Below are positions 27,845-37,069 of a DNA stretch of 64,000 nucleotides, piece by piece; positions within the stretch are counted from its first letter, which is position 1; the number at the start of each line of letters is the position of its first letter. Made by a program: the position numbers and the translations under genes. The notes under the pieces were generated by a model. That model worked only from the letters and a program-made list of their open reading frames with translations. It had not been told where the DNA came from and made no database searches. The DNA is taken from positions 4,278,001-4,342,000 of the forward strand of contig NZ_CP084742.1 in assembly GCF_020520285.1 (NCBI RefSeq), in the 5' to 3' direction. Source of the DNA: Pseudomonas sp. L5B5. Its GTDB lineage: Bacteria > Pseudomonadota > Gammaproteobacteria > Pseudomonadales > Pseudomonadaceae.

Positions 27845-28945
27845 TCAGGTGCCCGACTTGATCTTGGTCCAGGCTCGGGTTCGCGCCCGTTCTGCGTCAC
27901 GGGGCAGCGGCTGCAGCGTATACAGGGTGCTCATGGCCGCTTCTGTCGGATACAGGTTGGGGTTGTTGCGGATCGAAGGGTCCACCAGCTCGGTGGCGTC
28001 CTTGTTCGGGTTCGGGTACCCGACAAAGTCGCTGACTGGGGCAATCACCTGGGGTTGCAGCAGGTAGTTGATGAAGGTGTAGGCGTCTTCCTGATTCTTC
28101 GCGCCCTTGGGCATCGCCAGCATATCGAACCAGATCGGCGCGCCCTCCTTGGGCAGGCGCATGTCCACGGTCACGCCGTTCTTGGCTTCCTTGGCCCGGT
28201 TGGCGGCCTGGGAAAAACTTCCCGAATACCCCACCGCTACGCAAATGTCGCCGTTGGCGATGTCGGCCATGTACTTGGACGAGTGGAAATAGGTGATGTA
28301 CGGGCGGATCTTCATTAGCAGCGCTTCAGCCTTGGCGTAGTCCGCCGGCTTCTCGCTGTTGGGGTCCAGGCCCAGGTGCTGCAGGGCCAGGGGCAGGATT
28401 TCCGATGGCGAATCCAGCAGGGCCACGCCGCACTGCTTGAGCTTGCTGAGGTTCTCTTCCTTGAAGATCAGGTCCCAGCTGTCCACCGGTGCCTGGTCCC
28501 CCAGGGCGGCCTTGACCTTGGCCGGGTTGAAGCCGATCAGGATGGTGCCGTACATGTAGGGCACGGCGAACCGGTTGCCCGGGTCGTTGGCCTCGATCAG
28601 CTTCATCAGCTTGGGGTCCAGGTGGTTCCAGTTGGGCAGCTTGCTACGGTCTAGGGGCTGGAACACCCCGGCCTCGATCTGCTTGGCCAGGAACACGTTG
28701 GACGGCACTACCACGTCATACCCGGAGTTGCCGGTGAGCAGCTTGGCTTCCAGGGCTTCGTTGGTGTCGAAGATGTCGTAGACCAGCTTCACCTGGCTGT
28801 TCTGGGCCTTGAAGTCTTCCAGGGCCTTGGGGGTGATGTAGTCGAACCAGTTGTACACCCGCAGCGTGCGCTCTTCGGCGTGGGCGGCGGTGCCCAGCAG
28901 GGTTGCGCACAGGGCAGGGACCATGAGGCGTTGGAATCTGTTCAT
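27845..28945 (-). CDS. Polyamine ABC transporter substrate-binding protein (PotF/SpuD-like)
   Basis: This 366-residue periplasmic protein has a signal peptide (to about AAHA, residue 23). The PotD/PotF fold follows, with LRVYNWFDYITPKALEDF (about residues 28-45), YDIFDTNEALEAKLLTG, GYDVVVPSN and VPYMYGTILIGFNP. Trp and Asp residues of polyamine binders are present (WFDY, YGYSG-like VAVGYSGSF). It lies 12 bases downstream of the acetylpolyamine amidohydrolase, so the pair would import and deacetylate polyamine derivatives. The permease and ATPase genes are not in the window. Confidence 0.88.
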   Translation of the reverse strand: MNRFQRLMVPALCATLLGTAAHAEERTLRVYNWFDYITPKALEDFKAQNSQVKLVYDIFDTNEALEAKLLTGNSGYDVVVPSNVFLAKQIEAGVFQPLDRSKLPNWNHLDPKLMKLIEANDPGNRFAVPYMYGTILIGFNPAKVKAALGDQAPVDSWDLIFKEENLSKLKQCGVALLDSPSEILPLALQHLGLDPNSEKPADYAKAEALLMKIRPYITYFHSSKYMADIANGDICVAVGYSGSFSQAANRAKEAKNGVTVDMRLPKEGAPIWFDMLAMPKGAKNQEDAYTFINYLLQPQVIAPVSDFVGYPNPNKDATELVDPSIRNNPNLYPTEAAMSTLYTLQPLPRDAERARTRAWTKIKSGT

Positions 28946-28957
28946 GATGCGGGTTCC

Positions 28958-29989
<1,032 letters not shown>

Positions 29990-30123
29990 TTTCTTGTTCT
30001 CCGCAGGCTGATTCGGTGGATCACAGTCTTGCGGGACGCGGGGTTTTGGAGAACGGCGGGAACGGCCAAAAGAGGATCGATATGGCCAGATTGCGTGACC
30101 GAAATTCGCCCCTGGAAGGGGCA

Positions 30124-30146
30124 TGGCGCCCCATTGCGGGGCGCCA
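30124..30146 (-). terminator. Hairpin after the ankyrin-protein gene
   Basis: TGGCGCCCC-ATTGC-GGGGCGCCA is a nine-base perfect stem just past the stop of the minus-strand ankyrin gene. There is no T tract on that strand, so it may be a 3'-end stabiliser more than a true terminator. Confidence 0.5.
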
Positions 30147-30152
30147 GTGGCT

Positions 30153-32066
30153 TCAGCCTGCCGGTGCTGCCGGCACGAAGCGTTGCAGGACCTGGCGCAT
30201 GTCCTCGCGTTTTTTCCGGGCGATGGCCTCCAGCAGCAGGGCGTAGCCCTTTTTCTCGCAGCGCTGGCCGACATTCGGGTCGGCGCCTTTTTCCAGCAGC
30301 AGAGTGAAGACTTCCAGGGTGCCTTGCTGGCTGGCGATGCGCGCCTTGTCGTCGGCCGAGACTGCGTCGGCCAGATAGTTCAGCAGGCTCTGCCCCATGG
30401 GCTGGTTGTAGCAGGTGCCCCCGCCATAGCTCAGGTTGAGGTTGGCTCCCGCGTTGATCAACAGCTTCATGGCCGGATAGTTGTTGCCCCAGAACGCACG
30501 GTATAGAGCGGTTTCCTTGTCTGGCACATTGAGCAGGTCAAGGTTCTGCGGGTGTTGCAGCACCCAGGTGAAGCCCTTGAGGTTGCGCTCCTGCTCCGCC
30601 AGTTGCATCAGCGGAGTCCGGCCCCGGTAGTCCTGCTCGTCGATGGCGACCCCGGCCTGCAGCAGGAACTTCAAGCGCCCGCCCTGCTCGAGGTCGGGGC
30701 CATCCTTGAGGTCACGTTGCATGGCCAGCAGGGCCAGGGTGCTCCAGCGATACTGGCCGCTGGTATGGGCGCCGTTGGCCAGCAACAGCCGGGCGATCTC
30801 CAGGTGGGGGGCATCCAGGGCATGCAGCAGGGCGCTGCGGCCGTCCTCGGCCATGACTTCGCCGCTGACGCCACTGGCCAGCAGGCGCTTTACCTCGGCT
30901 TCGTCACCGGCGTCCGCGGCGGCCACCAGGGGCCAGAATCCCTGGCACGCCTCTGGGTTGGCCGACTGCAGGCCCAGGCGCTGGAGCACCCGCGGCGGGA
31001 TGCTCATCTGGCGTTGCAGGCGCATGCCGCAATACAACCGATAACCTTCGATGGCCCGGCCCTGGGGAATGTTGTCCAGGGGCCGCTGTTCGAACAGGGC
31101 CCAGTCCAGGTCGGCCAGGTTGAGGTAGGTCGGCATGCGCCACATGTCCCGGCGCAGCACTTCCACCAGCCATCCGCGGGCGACCTTCAGCTGGCCGGCC
31201 TCGCTGGCCCAGTAGGCGATGTCGTTGAGCAGGCCGGGGTACTCGCTGTGGTCGATGGCGATGCTGCGATAGTCATGAACGGCGAAAAAGTCCTCCACCT
31301 GGCGGATGCCCGGCGCCTTGTCCTTGGCCTTGCGCAGTTGCGCGTGGAGCTGGCGGAACTGCTTCCATACAGCGTCCGCGTCAGGCGGGGGGGCATAGGC
31401 ATTGAGGGTGATCGGGCCGCTGCCGCTGTCGAAGGGCCGGAACCACTGTGGAAACTTCTGCAGGGCCTGCAACCATTGCTGTCCGGTTTCTTCGCTGATG
31501 GGCTGCAGCGGCGTGAAGTCCATCTGCGTCATGTCCTGGCGATGACTGATGGCCAGCAGCGTGCGCTGGGGATCGCGCTGGTCGATCAGCAGGTAGCGCT
31601 GGCTGAGTTTCCACTGCGGCGGCACCGAGCAGTCGAAGTCCAGCGGCGTCAGGGTGATGCCGGTATCCAGGGTATTGCTGGGCGGCCAGTTGTCCGTGAC
31701 CTGGATGTCATTGTCCGGCGACACGCAGTTACGCAGGTCTTCCGGGCTGAACAGCGCTATGGGCGGCGACTTGTAGACCCGCTGCTGGTACTCCAGGTCC
31801 TGGTAGGCATTGAGATAGAACATCCCGCGATACTGGCTCAGCACGATCCGCGCCGGCAGCTTGGCCAGGCCCGGCAGCGGGAAGGGCTTGATCTGCAGGG
31901 TGGCGGTTTCCGGCTCGTCGAGGGCGAAGTGGCTGGACATCTCCCACCACTTGAACTTCGCCAGGTCGAAAGCCTGGACGGCGGGTGCTGCTGCGAGCAT
32001 CAGAAGCGCCAGGCCGATTCGACGAAGGTCGATATGCCTGGCGGTGCTGCCTGTGGATAGATTCAA
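30153..32066 (-). CDS. Exported ankyrin-repeat protein (paralogue 1)
   Basis: This protein of about 637 residues appears periplasmic. A signal peptide (LALLMLAAAPAVQA) is followed by a family-specific domain (about residues 33-370) with WWEMSSHFALDEPETATLQI and repeated Trp/Tyr motifs. At least four ankyrin repeats come at the end (about 385-620: AEDGRSALLHALDAPHLEIARLLLANGAH, YRGRTPLMQLAEQ, NNYPAMKLLINAGANLNLSYG, VFTLLLEKGADPNVG). I chose the TTG start because it is preceded by AAGGGA, starts the signal peptide and is shared by the adjacent paralogue; an ATG 15 codons upstream is possible. Function unknown; the ankyrin part suggests protein binding. Confidence 0.75.
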   Translation of the reverse strand: MNLSTGSTARHIDLRRIGLALLMLAAAPAVQAFDLAKFKWWEMSSHFALDEPETATLQIKPFPLPGLAKLPARIVLSQYRGMFYLNAYQDLEYQQRVYKSPPIALFSPEDLRNCVSPDNDIQVTDNWPPSNTLDTGITLTPLDFDCSVPPQWKLSQRYLLIDQRDPQRTLLAISHRQDMTQMDFTPLQPISEETGQQWLQALQKFPQWFRPFDSGSGPITLNAYAPPPDADAVWKQFRQLHAQLRKAKDKAPGIRQVEDFFAVHDYRSIAIDHSEYPGLLNDIAYWASEAGQLKVARGWLVEVLRRDMWRMPTYLNLADLDWALFEQRPLDNIPQGRAIEGYRLYCGMRLQRQMSIPPRVLQRLGLQSANPEACQGFWPLVAAADAGDEAEVKRLLASGVSGEVMAEDGRSALLHALDAPHLEIARLLLANGAHTSGQYRWSTLALLAMQRDLKDGPDLEQGGRLKFLLQAGVAIDEQDYRGRTPLMQLAEQERNLKGFTWVLQHPQNLDLLNVPDKETALYRAFWGNNYPAMKLLINAGANLNLSYGGGTCYNQPMGQSLLNYLADAVSADDKARIASQQGTLEVFTLLLEKGADPNVGQRCEKKGYALLLEAIARKKREDMRQVLQRFVPAAPAG

Positions 32067-32161
32067 CGTTGCCGTCCCTTGCCGGTATGAAAGGCCGGCA
32101 ATGTAATGCAATCGGCGCTGTTATGCCGGGCTTTGTTTCAGGGGGGTAGCGGACCCACGCC

Positions 32162-34081
32162 TCAAAGACGAAACGCGGTGGCCGCGGGCACTGGAAAGCC
32201 TTGCAGCACCTTGAGCATGTCGTCGCGCTTTCTCCGGGCGATGATCTCCAGCAGCCAGGTGTAGCCGTTGTTCATGCAGTAGCGGCCGACGTTGGGGTCG
32301 GCGCCTTTTTCCAGCAGCAGGGTGAACATGTCCAGGCTCTCTTGCTGGCTGACCCAGGGATTGATGACCTCGGGCGAGCCCTGTTCGGCGACGATCATCA
32401 GCAGGCTTTCGCGGGTGGGCTGTTTGTCGCAAACATAGCGGCCATAGCTCAGGTTGAGCTTGGCGCCGGCTGCTATCAGTTGCCTGGCTGCGGCGTAGTT
32501 GCCGCCCCTGAGCGCCAGGAACAGTGCCGTCTCGGCGTCCGGTCCGCTGCGTCTGTCGAGGTCCTGCGGATGTTGCAGCAACCAGTTGAAGCGCTCGATG
32601 TCGTCGCGGTTCTTGGCCATTTCCTGGAGAGCGGTGCCGCCCCGGGCATCCTGCTCATCGATGGCGGCGCCTGCCTGCAGCAGGAAATTGAGACGTGTGG
32701 CCTTGCTTAGGTCCGGGTTCTCCTTGAGGTCGCGGCGCATGGCCAGAATGACCTGGGTGCTGCCGTTGTATTGGCCATTGGGGCGGGCGCCGTGGGCCAG
32801 CAGCAGCCGGGCGATGTCCAGGTTTGGCTTGTCCAGCGCGTGCAACAGCGCCGGGCGCCCATCGGCGGCGATGACGTCGCTGCGCAGGCCGCTTTGCAGC
32901 AGGCGGCGGACTTCGGCTTCGCTACCCTGGTCCACTGCCGTCACCAGCGGCCAGGAGCTCTGGCAGGCCTGCTCGCTGGCAACCTCCAGGCCCAGGCGTT
33001 GGCTAACCCTGGCGGGCACCCCGAGCTGGCGTTGCAGGCGTAGCCCGCAGTACAGCCGATAGTTCTCCATGGCCCGGCCCAGGTGCACGGAGTTTGTCGG
33101 GTCCTTTTCGTACAGGCGCCAGTCCAGATCCGCCAGATTGAGGTAGGTGGGCATGCGGTTGGGGTCGCGGCTCAGTACGTACGCCAGCCAGGGCCGGGCG
33201 CTCTGCAACTGGCCAGCCTCGGTGGCCCAATAGGCGATGTCGTTGAGCAGGCCGGGGTAGGCACTGCGCTCGGGGGCGATAGCGCGAAAGTCATGGCGGG
33301 TGAAGAAGTCTTCGACCCGGGCGATGCCCGGGGCCTTGTCCTTGGCAGCGCGCAATTGTGCGTGCAGCTGGCGAAATTCGGTCCAGGCCTGGTCCGCGCT
33401 GGGCCCTGGGGCATAGGGCTTGACGCTCAGCTGGCCGGTGCTGGGGTCAAAGGGCTCCAGCAACTTTGGGTATTTCTGCAGGGCCTGGAGCCATTGCTGC
33501 TGCAGCTCGGGGCCGATCGGTTGCAGCGGGGTGAAATCGATCTGCGTCTCGCCCTGGCGCTGACCAATGGCCAGCAACGGCCGCAGCGGATCGCGGTTGT
33601 CCACCAACAGGTAGCGATTGCTGAGCTGCCATTCCGGGCTCTGGCAGTCGAAACTCAGTTTGCTCAGACTCAGGGCTGATTCCAGCTGGTGGCTCTTCGG
33701 CCAGTTGTCCGTGGCTTCAACCGGGCGTTGCTCTGGTACACAGGCCTGCAGTTCCTGGGTGCTGAACAGTGGCAGAGGCGGCGATTTGTAGACCCGCTGC
33801 CGGTACTGCGCATCCCCATAGCCGTTGAGATAGAACAGCCCGTGGTATTGGCTGAGGATCACCCGTGCCGGTGTCTGGGCCAGCCCGGGCAAGGGGAACG
33901 GTTCGAGTTGCAGCGTGGCGGTTTCCGGATCGTCCAGGAGGATGTCGCGCTGCATTTCCCACCAGCGGATCTTCCATAGGTCGAAGGCCTGGGCGGCAGG
34001 TGCGCCGGCCAGCAGCGCCAGCGCCAGGCAAACCCCGCGGATGCCGGCATGTCGGGCGATGGCGCGTGTGGATAAGTTCAA
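32162..34081 (-). CDS. Exported ankyrin-repeat protein (paralogue 2)
   Basis: This 639-residue protein is a close paralogue of the next gene downstream, alike along its whole length. It has a signal peptide (CLALALLAGAPAAQA), a large N-terminal domain (WWEMQRDILLDDPETATLQL, FDPSTGQLSVKPYAPGPSAD) and C-terminal ankyrin repeats (ADGRPALLHALDKPNLDIAR, ARGGTALQEMAKN, NYAAARQLIAAGAKLNLSYG, MFTLLLEKGADPNVG). The TTG start with AAGGGA is identical in layout to the paralogue. About 60 bases around the two start regions are also alike, so promoter and gene were copied together. The AraC gene upstream is on the same strand, 70 bases away, and may control both. Confidence 0.75.
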   Translation of the reverse strand: MNLSTRAIARHAGIRGVCLALALLAGAPAAQAFDLWKIRWWEMQRDILLDDPETATLQLEPFPLPGLAQTPARVILSQYHGLFYLNGYGDAQYRQRVYKSPPLPLFSTQELQACVPEQRPVEATDNWPKSHQLESALSLSKLSFDCQSPEWQLSNRYLLVDNRDPLRPLLAIGQRQGETQIDFTPLQPIGPELQQQWLQALQKYPKLLEPFDPSTGQLSVKPYAPGPSADQAWTEFRQLHAQLRAAKDKAPGIARVEDFFTRHDFRAIAPERSAYPGLLNDIAYWATEAGQLQSARPWLAYVLSRDPNRMPTYLNLADLDWRLYEKDPTNSVHLGRAMENYRLYCGLRLQRQLGVPARVSQRLGLEVASEQACQSSWPLVTAVDQGSEAEVRRLLQSGLRSDVIAADGRPALLHALDKPNLDIARLLLAHGARPNGQYNGSTQVILAMRRDLKENPDLSKATRLNFLLQAGAAIDEQDARGGTALQEMAKNRDDIERFNWLLQHPQDLDRRSGPDAETALFLALRGGNYAAARQLIAAGAKLNLSYGRYVCDKQPTRESLLMIVAEQGSPEVINPWVSQQESLDMFTLLLEKGADPNVGRYCMNNGYTWLLEIIARRKRDDMLKVLQGFPVPAATAFRL

Positions 34082-34151
34082 CGTTGCAGTCCCTTGCCGG
34101 TAGAAAGGTCGGCAATGTAATGCAATCCGCGGCTTTGTGCCGGGGTTTGTC

Positions 34152-35144
34152 TCAGGGCCGGAACTGGCTCGGCGCCACGCCGCTCCAGCGGATGAAGGCA
34201 TGGCGAAAACTGGCGGTTTCGCTGAAGCCCAGGGCTTCGGCGATCCGGTAGATCGGCATCTGGTCTTCGCAGAGCAGTTGCTTGGCTCGCTCGAAGCGCA
34301 ATTCGTCCAGCAGCTCCTGGTAACTGCAGCCCAGGTCCTTGAGATGCCGTCGCAGGGTCCGGGCCGAGCAGTTCATCTGTTCCGCCAGCCCGTCCAGGCC
34401 GGGTGCGGCGTCCATCTGCGCCGCCAGCAACTGGCGGATGCGCCCGAGCCAGGCCTGGCGTCCGGTGAACTCGGTGTTTTGCTTGCGGCAGCGTTCGGCC
34501 ATGGCCTGGTGGGTGATCACGTCCGCCAGGGGCAGCGGCTGGTCGAGCCAGCGCTGGTCGAAAGCGAAGGCGTTGCTGCTGGCGTCGAACTGCAGCGGGC
34601 AGTCGAAGGGTTCGCGGTAGCGCTGCTGGTAATCCGGGGCCGGGTAGTCGAAGCGTGCGCCCAACAGCGGCAGTGGGTGCCCGAGCAGGTCGTCGCAGAT
34701 GACTTTCATCGAGACCAGGCAGAACTCGGTGTTGAACGCGGCCAGGGCCGGGCACTCGCGATAGTCGGCGGCCGTCAGCCAGATGCGCGGGCCATCGGTT
34801 TCCAGGGTCAGCTCGAAAAGTGTTCCCATCAGCGCCGGATAGCGCAGCGCCAGGCGCAAAGCGTCACCTAAGGTGGCACTGGTGAGCAGGGCATAGCCGA
34901 GCATTCCATAGGAGGACACATGCATGCGCCGGCCCAGTTCCAGGCCGATGTCCTGCTGCAAGGCCACGGCATTGGCACACACCAGCATTTCCTGGTTGGT
35001 GGTGATGCGGGGATCGGCGCGGCTCAGGTCGGCGGGGTTTATACCGCTGCCGGCCAACAGCGCGTCGCCGTCCTGACCCTGGTCCTTGAAGGTGTTGAGG
35101 ATCAGGGAAACCGCATTGAGGGTGGTGAGGTGCGAATGCAGCAT
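34152..35144 (-). CDS. AraC-family transcriptional regulator
   Basis: This 330-residue regulator has an N-terminal arabinose-binding-like (OruR/ToxR-type) domain (about residues 15-215, DALLAGSGINPADLSRADPR and GMLGYALLTSATLGDALRLA) and a C-terminal double helix-turn-helix (about 235-330, LAEQMNCSARTLRRHLKDLG and IAEALGFSETASFRHAFIRW). This architecture is common among Pseudomonas regulators of catabolism. It lies just upstream of the ankyrin pair on the same strand and diverges from the small exported protein. The effector is unknown. Confidence 0.87.
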   Translation of the reverse strand: MLHSHLTTLNAVSLILNTFKDQGQDGDALLAGSGINPADLSRADPRITTNQEMLVCANAVALQQDIGLELGRRMHVSSYGMLGYALLTSATLGDALRLALRYPALMGTLFELTLETDGPRIWLTAADYRECPALAAFNTEFCLVSMKVICDDLLGHPLPLLGARFDYPAPDYQQRYREPFDCPLQFDASSNAFAFDQRWLDQPLPLADVITHQAMAERCRKQNTEFTGRQAWLGRIRQLLAAQMDAAPGLDGLAEQMNCSARTLRRHLKDLGCSYQELLDELRFERAKQLLCEDQMPIYRIAEALGFSETASFRHAFIRWSGVAPSQFRP

Positions 35145-35342
35145 GCGCAGATTCCGACCTGGGAAAGACCCTTGACCGGAGCAAGTTGCATGCCGCCCGC
35201 GACAGGACCTGCGGTTTGCCAGCCAGCGGCATGCGGTATTGCGGGCGTTGTGTGGTTAGTGACTTGGCGCTTTGATTGGTGCAACCTGCCTGCCATTCAC
35301 CGCCTGAGGTGGCGGTGCAGCAACCTCGATAAAGGATTATGT

Positions 35343-35888
35343 ATGACCCTCACTCCTGCGCGTTCCCTGCTTCTGGTGTCCGGCTTGCTCCTGAGTTCGC
35401 TATGCCTGGCCGAGGCTGAGCCAAGCAGCGAAAGCACCATCAAGGACTCTGCCAAGTCAGCCGTCTCGTCAGCCATTTCGGCAGGCAAGAACCTCTTGGG
35501 TGGCGTCAGCGAAGGCGTGCTCGATGGCCGCCAATCGGCGCAAGGCGTCGACGGCGCCTCGATCATTTCCTCCCGCGAGCAAATGAAGGGCCGCGTCGAC
35601 GTCCAGGTATTGAAGACCGAAGCCGTTGGCGACAGCTTCAACGTCACCCTGGGTTTCAAGAACAGCAGCGATAGCCAGTTGCGGCTGATCAACCTCAAGC
35701 AGACCGGTGCCCTGCTGGCGATCGACCAGGACGGTTATGCCAACAACCTGACTGTCAGCCTCGACAACCCGGATGAAGTCACCATCCCGGCCAAGGCGGC
35801 CGTGCGGCAGAAGTTCGTGTTCGAAGGACCGATCGAGAGTCCGAGTTCGGTGCGGGTCTGGGGCCAGGATTATTCGGTCAAGAAGTAA
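35343..35888 (+). CDS. Small exported protein of unknown function
   Basis: This 181-residue protein has a signal peptide (LLLVSGLLLSSLCLAEAEP, residues about 9-27), a Ser/Ala-rich segment (SAKSAVSSAISAGKNLLGGV, about 36-55) and a beta-rich C-terminal half (VDVQVLKTEAVGDSFNVTLG onward). That half reads like an Ig-like or chaperone-like fold, with VRQKFVFEG near residue 158. The cysteine near the signal end (SSLCLAE) could make it a lipoprotein, but a good lipobox is not evident. AAAGGATT precedes the ATG. No family recognised. Confidence 0.7.
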   Translation: MTLTPARSLLLVSGLLLSSLCLAEAEPSSESTIKDSAKSAVSSAISAGKNLLGGVSEGVLDGRQSAQGVDGASIISSREQMKGRVDVQVLKTEAVGDSFNVTLGFKNSSDSQLRLINLKQTGALLAIDQDGYANNLTVSLDNPDEVTIPAKAAVRQKFVFEGPIESPSSVRVWGQDYSVKK

Positions 35889-35916
35889 CCCGACTTCCAC
35901 CCTTTGTTCGTCGTCG

Positions 35917-35948
35917 AGCCGGCAGCTACCGCAGTAGCTACCGGCTCC
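35917..35948. terminator. Bidirectional hairpin between convergent genes
   Basis: A 13-base stem, GAGCCGGCAGCTA with TAGCTACCGGCTC (one mismatch), lies between the small exported protein and the asparaginase gene. No T tract; probably a shared transcript end. Confidence 0.5.
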
Positions 35949-35960
35949 CGAGCCTGGGCT

Positions 35961-36965
35961 TCAGCTCAGCTCGCCACACAGGTCCAGTTCGACCAGGCGC
36001 CGCACTTCGGCGATGGCCAGGCCGGCGCCGAGCAGGGCGTTGAGCTTGCCGAAGGCCGCTTCCCGGGTCATGCCGCCACCGGACAGCACGCCCACGCCGC
36101 GCAGCCGGCTGCCGGCCTCATAAATATCCAGCTCGACCCCGCCTTCATGGCACTGGGTCACCGCCACTACGACGATACCTTGCTCCTGCGCGCGCTTGAG
36201 GCTGGCCAGGAACGCCGGGTTGTCGCTGGGGCCGGTGCCGCTGCCGAAGCATTCCAGGACCAGGGCCTGGATCCCGCTGGCGAGCACGCCGTCCAGCAGT
36301 TCGGCGCTGATGCCGGGGAACAGCGGCAGCACGCCGACCCTGGCCAGTTGCCTGGCCTGACGGTAATCCAGCGCCGGCGCAATTGCTTCGGCTTTGGTGC
36401 CGCCGCTGTTGCGGCGTAGGGCGGCGAACGGGTGCCGGCCGAAGCTGCGGATCTTCGCGCAACGGGTGGGCGCCAGCAGCTCGCCGTGGAAGTACAGGTG
36501 CACACCAGGTGCCAGGCCACGGCCGAGGGCCAGCAGGGCACCGCTGAGGTTCTCCCAGGCATCGCTGTCGGGTACGCCGGCCGGCAGCATGGAGCCGGTG
36601 AACAGCACCCGTGCCGGCAGGCCCAGCAGCTGGAAGCTCATGGCGGCGGCGCTGTAGGCCAGGGTGTCGGTGCCATGCAGGATCAGCACGCTGTCGCAGC
36701 CTTGGTCCTCGACGGCCTCGACCACCGCTTCGCGCAGGCGCTGCCAGTAGTCGGGGCTCATGTTGGCGCTGTCGATCAGGGGGGCCATTTCGCGAAAGCG
36801 CCAGGCCGGTACAGGCAGGTCGGGGCGGGTGTCGAGGTAGTCGCGCATCCTGGCTTCGAAGCCGGAGGCCGGTGCCAGGCCGTCGGCGCTGGCCTGCATG
36901 CCGATGGTGCCACCGGTATAGAGCACCATGACGTGCTGGGCGGCAGGATAGGTCGAAGGGTTCAT
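35961..36965 (-). CDS. L-asparaginase (AnsA type)
   Basis: This 334-residue enzyme hydrolyses asparagine to aspartate and ammonia. The two active-site threonines are in VLYTGGTIGMQAS (about residues 14-26) and LHGTDTLAYSAAAM (about 94-107). No signal peptide is visible at the chosen start, which points to the cytoplasmic type-I enzyme. The start at NPSTYPAAQH is preceded by GGAG ten bases upstream; an upstream extension would run into a repeat element. The AGCS transporter gene lies upstream on the same strand. Confidence 0.88.
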   Translation of the reverse strand: MNPSTYPAAQHVMVLYTGGTIGMQASADGLAPASGFEARMRDYLDTRPDLPVPAWRFREMAPLIDSANMSPDYWQRLREAVVEAVEDQGCDSVLILHGTDTLAYSAAAMSFQLLGLPARVLFTGSMLPAGVPDSDAWENLSGALLALGRGLAPGVHLYFHGELLAPTRCAKIRSFGRHPFAALRRNSGGTKAEAIAPALDYRQARQLARVGVLPLFPGISAELLDGVLASGIQALVLECFGSGTGPSDNPAFLASLKRAQEQGIVVVAVTQCHEGGVELDIYEAGSRLRGVGVLSGGGMTREAAFGKLNALLGAGLAIAEVRRLVELDLCGELS

Positions 36966-36990
36966 GGGATTCTCCGAAACGGTGAGTTCC

Positions 36991-37018
36991 TGTGGGAGCG
37001 GGCAAGCCCGCTCGCACA
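36991..37018. repeat. Short REP-like element
   Basis: TGTGGGAGCGGGCAAGCCCG followed by CTCGCACA forms a short hairpin of the kind scattered through P. fluorescens group genomes. It lies just upstream of the asparaginase gene. Confidence 0.7.
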
Positions 37019-37069
37019 TTTATCGAACTGTAACCGACGGGTGCAGAGGATGCGCCCGTCGTTCACCCG

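Noticed and set aside
26444..27900. Several long frames on both strands through the repeat array, with repeated peptide blocks
   Set aside because: The repetition in the peptides simply follows the DNA repeat, both strands are open, and unit lengths that vary by 13 bases break any constant reading frame.
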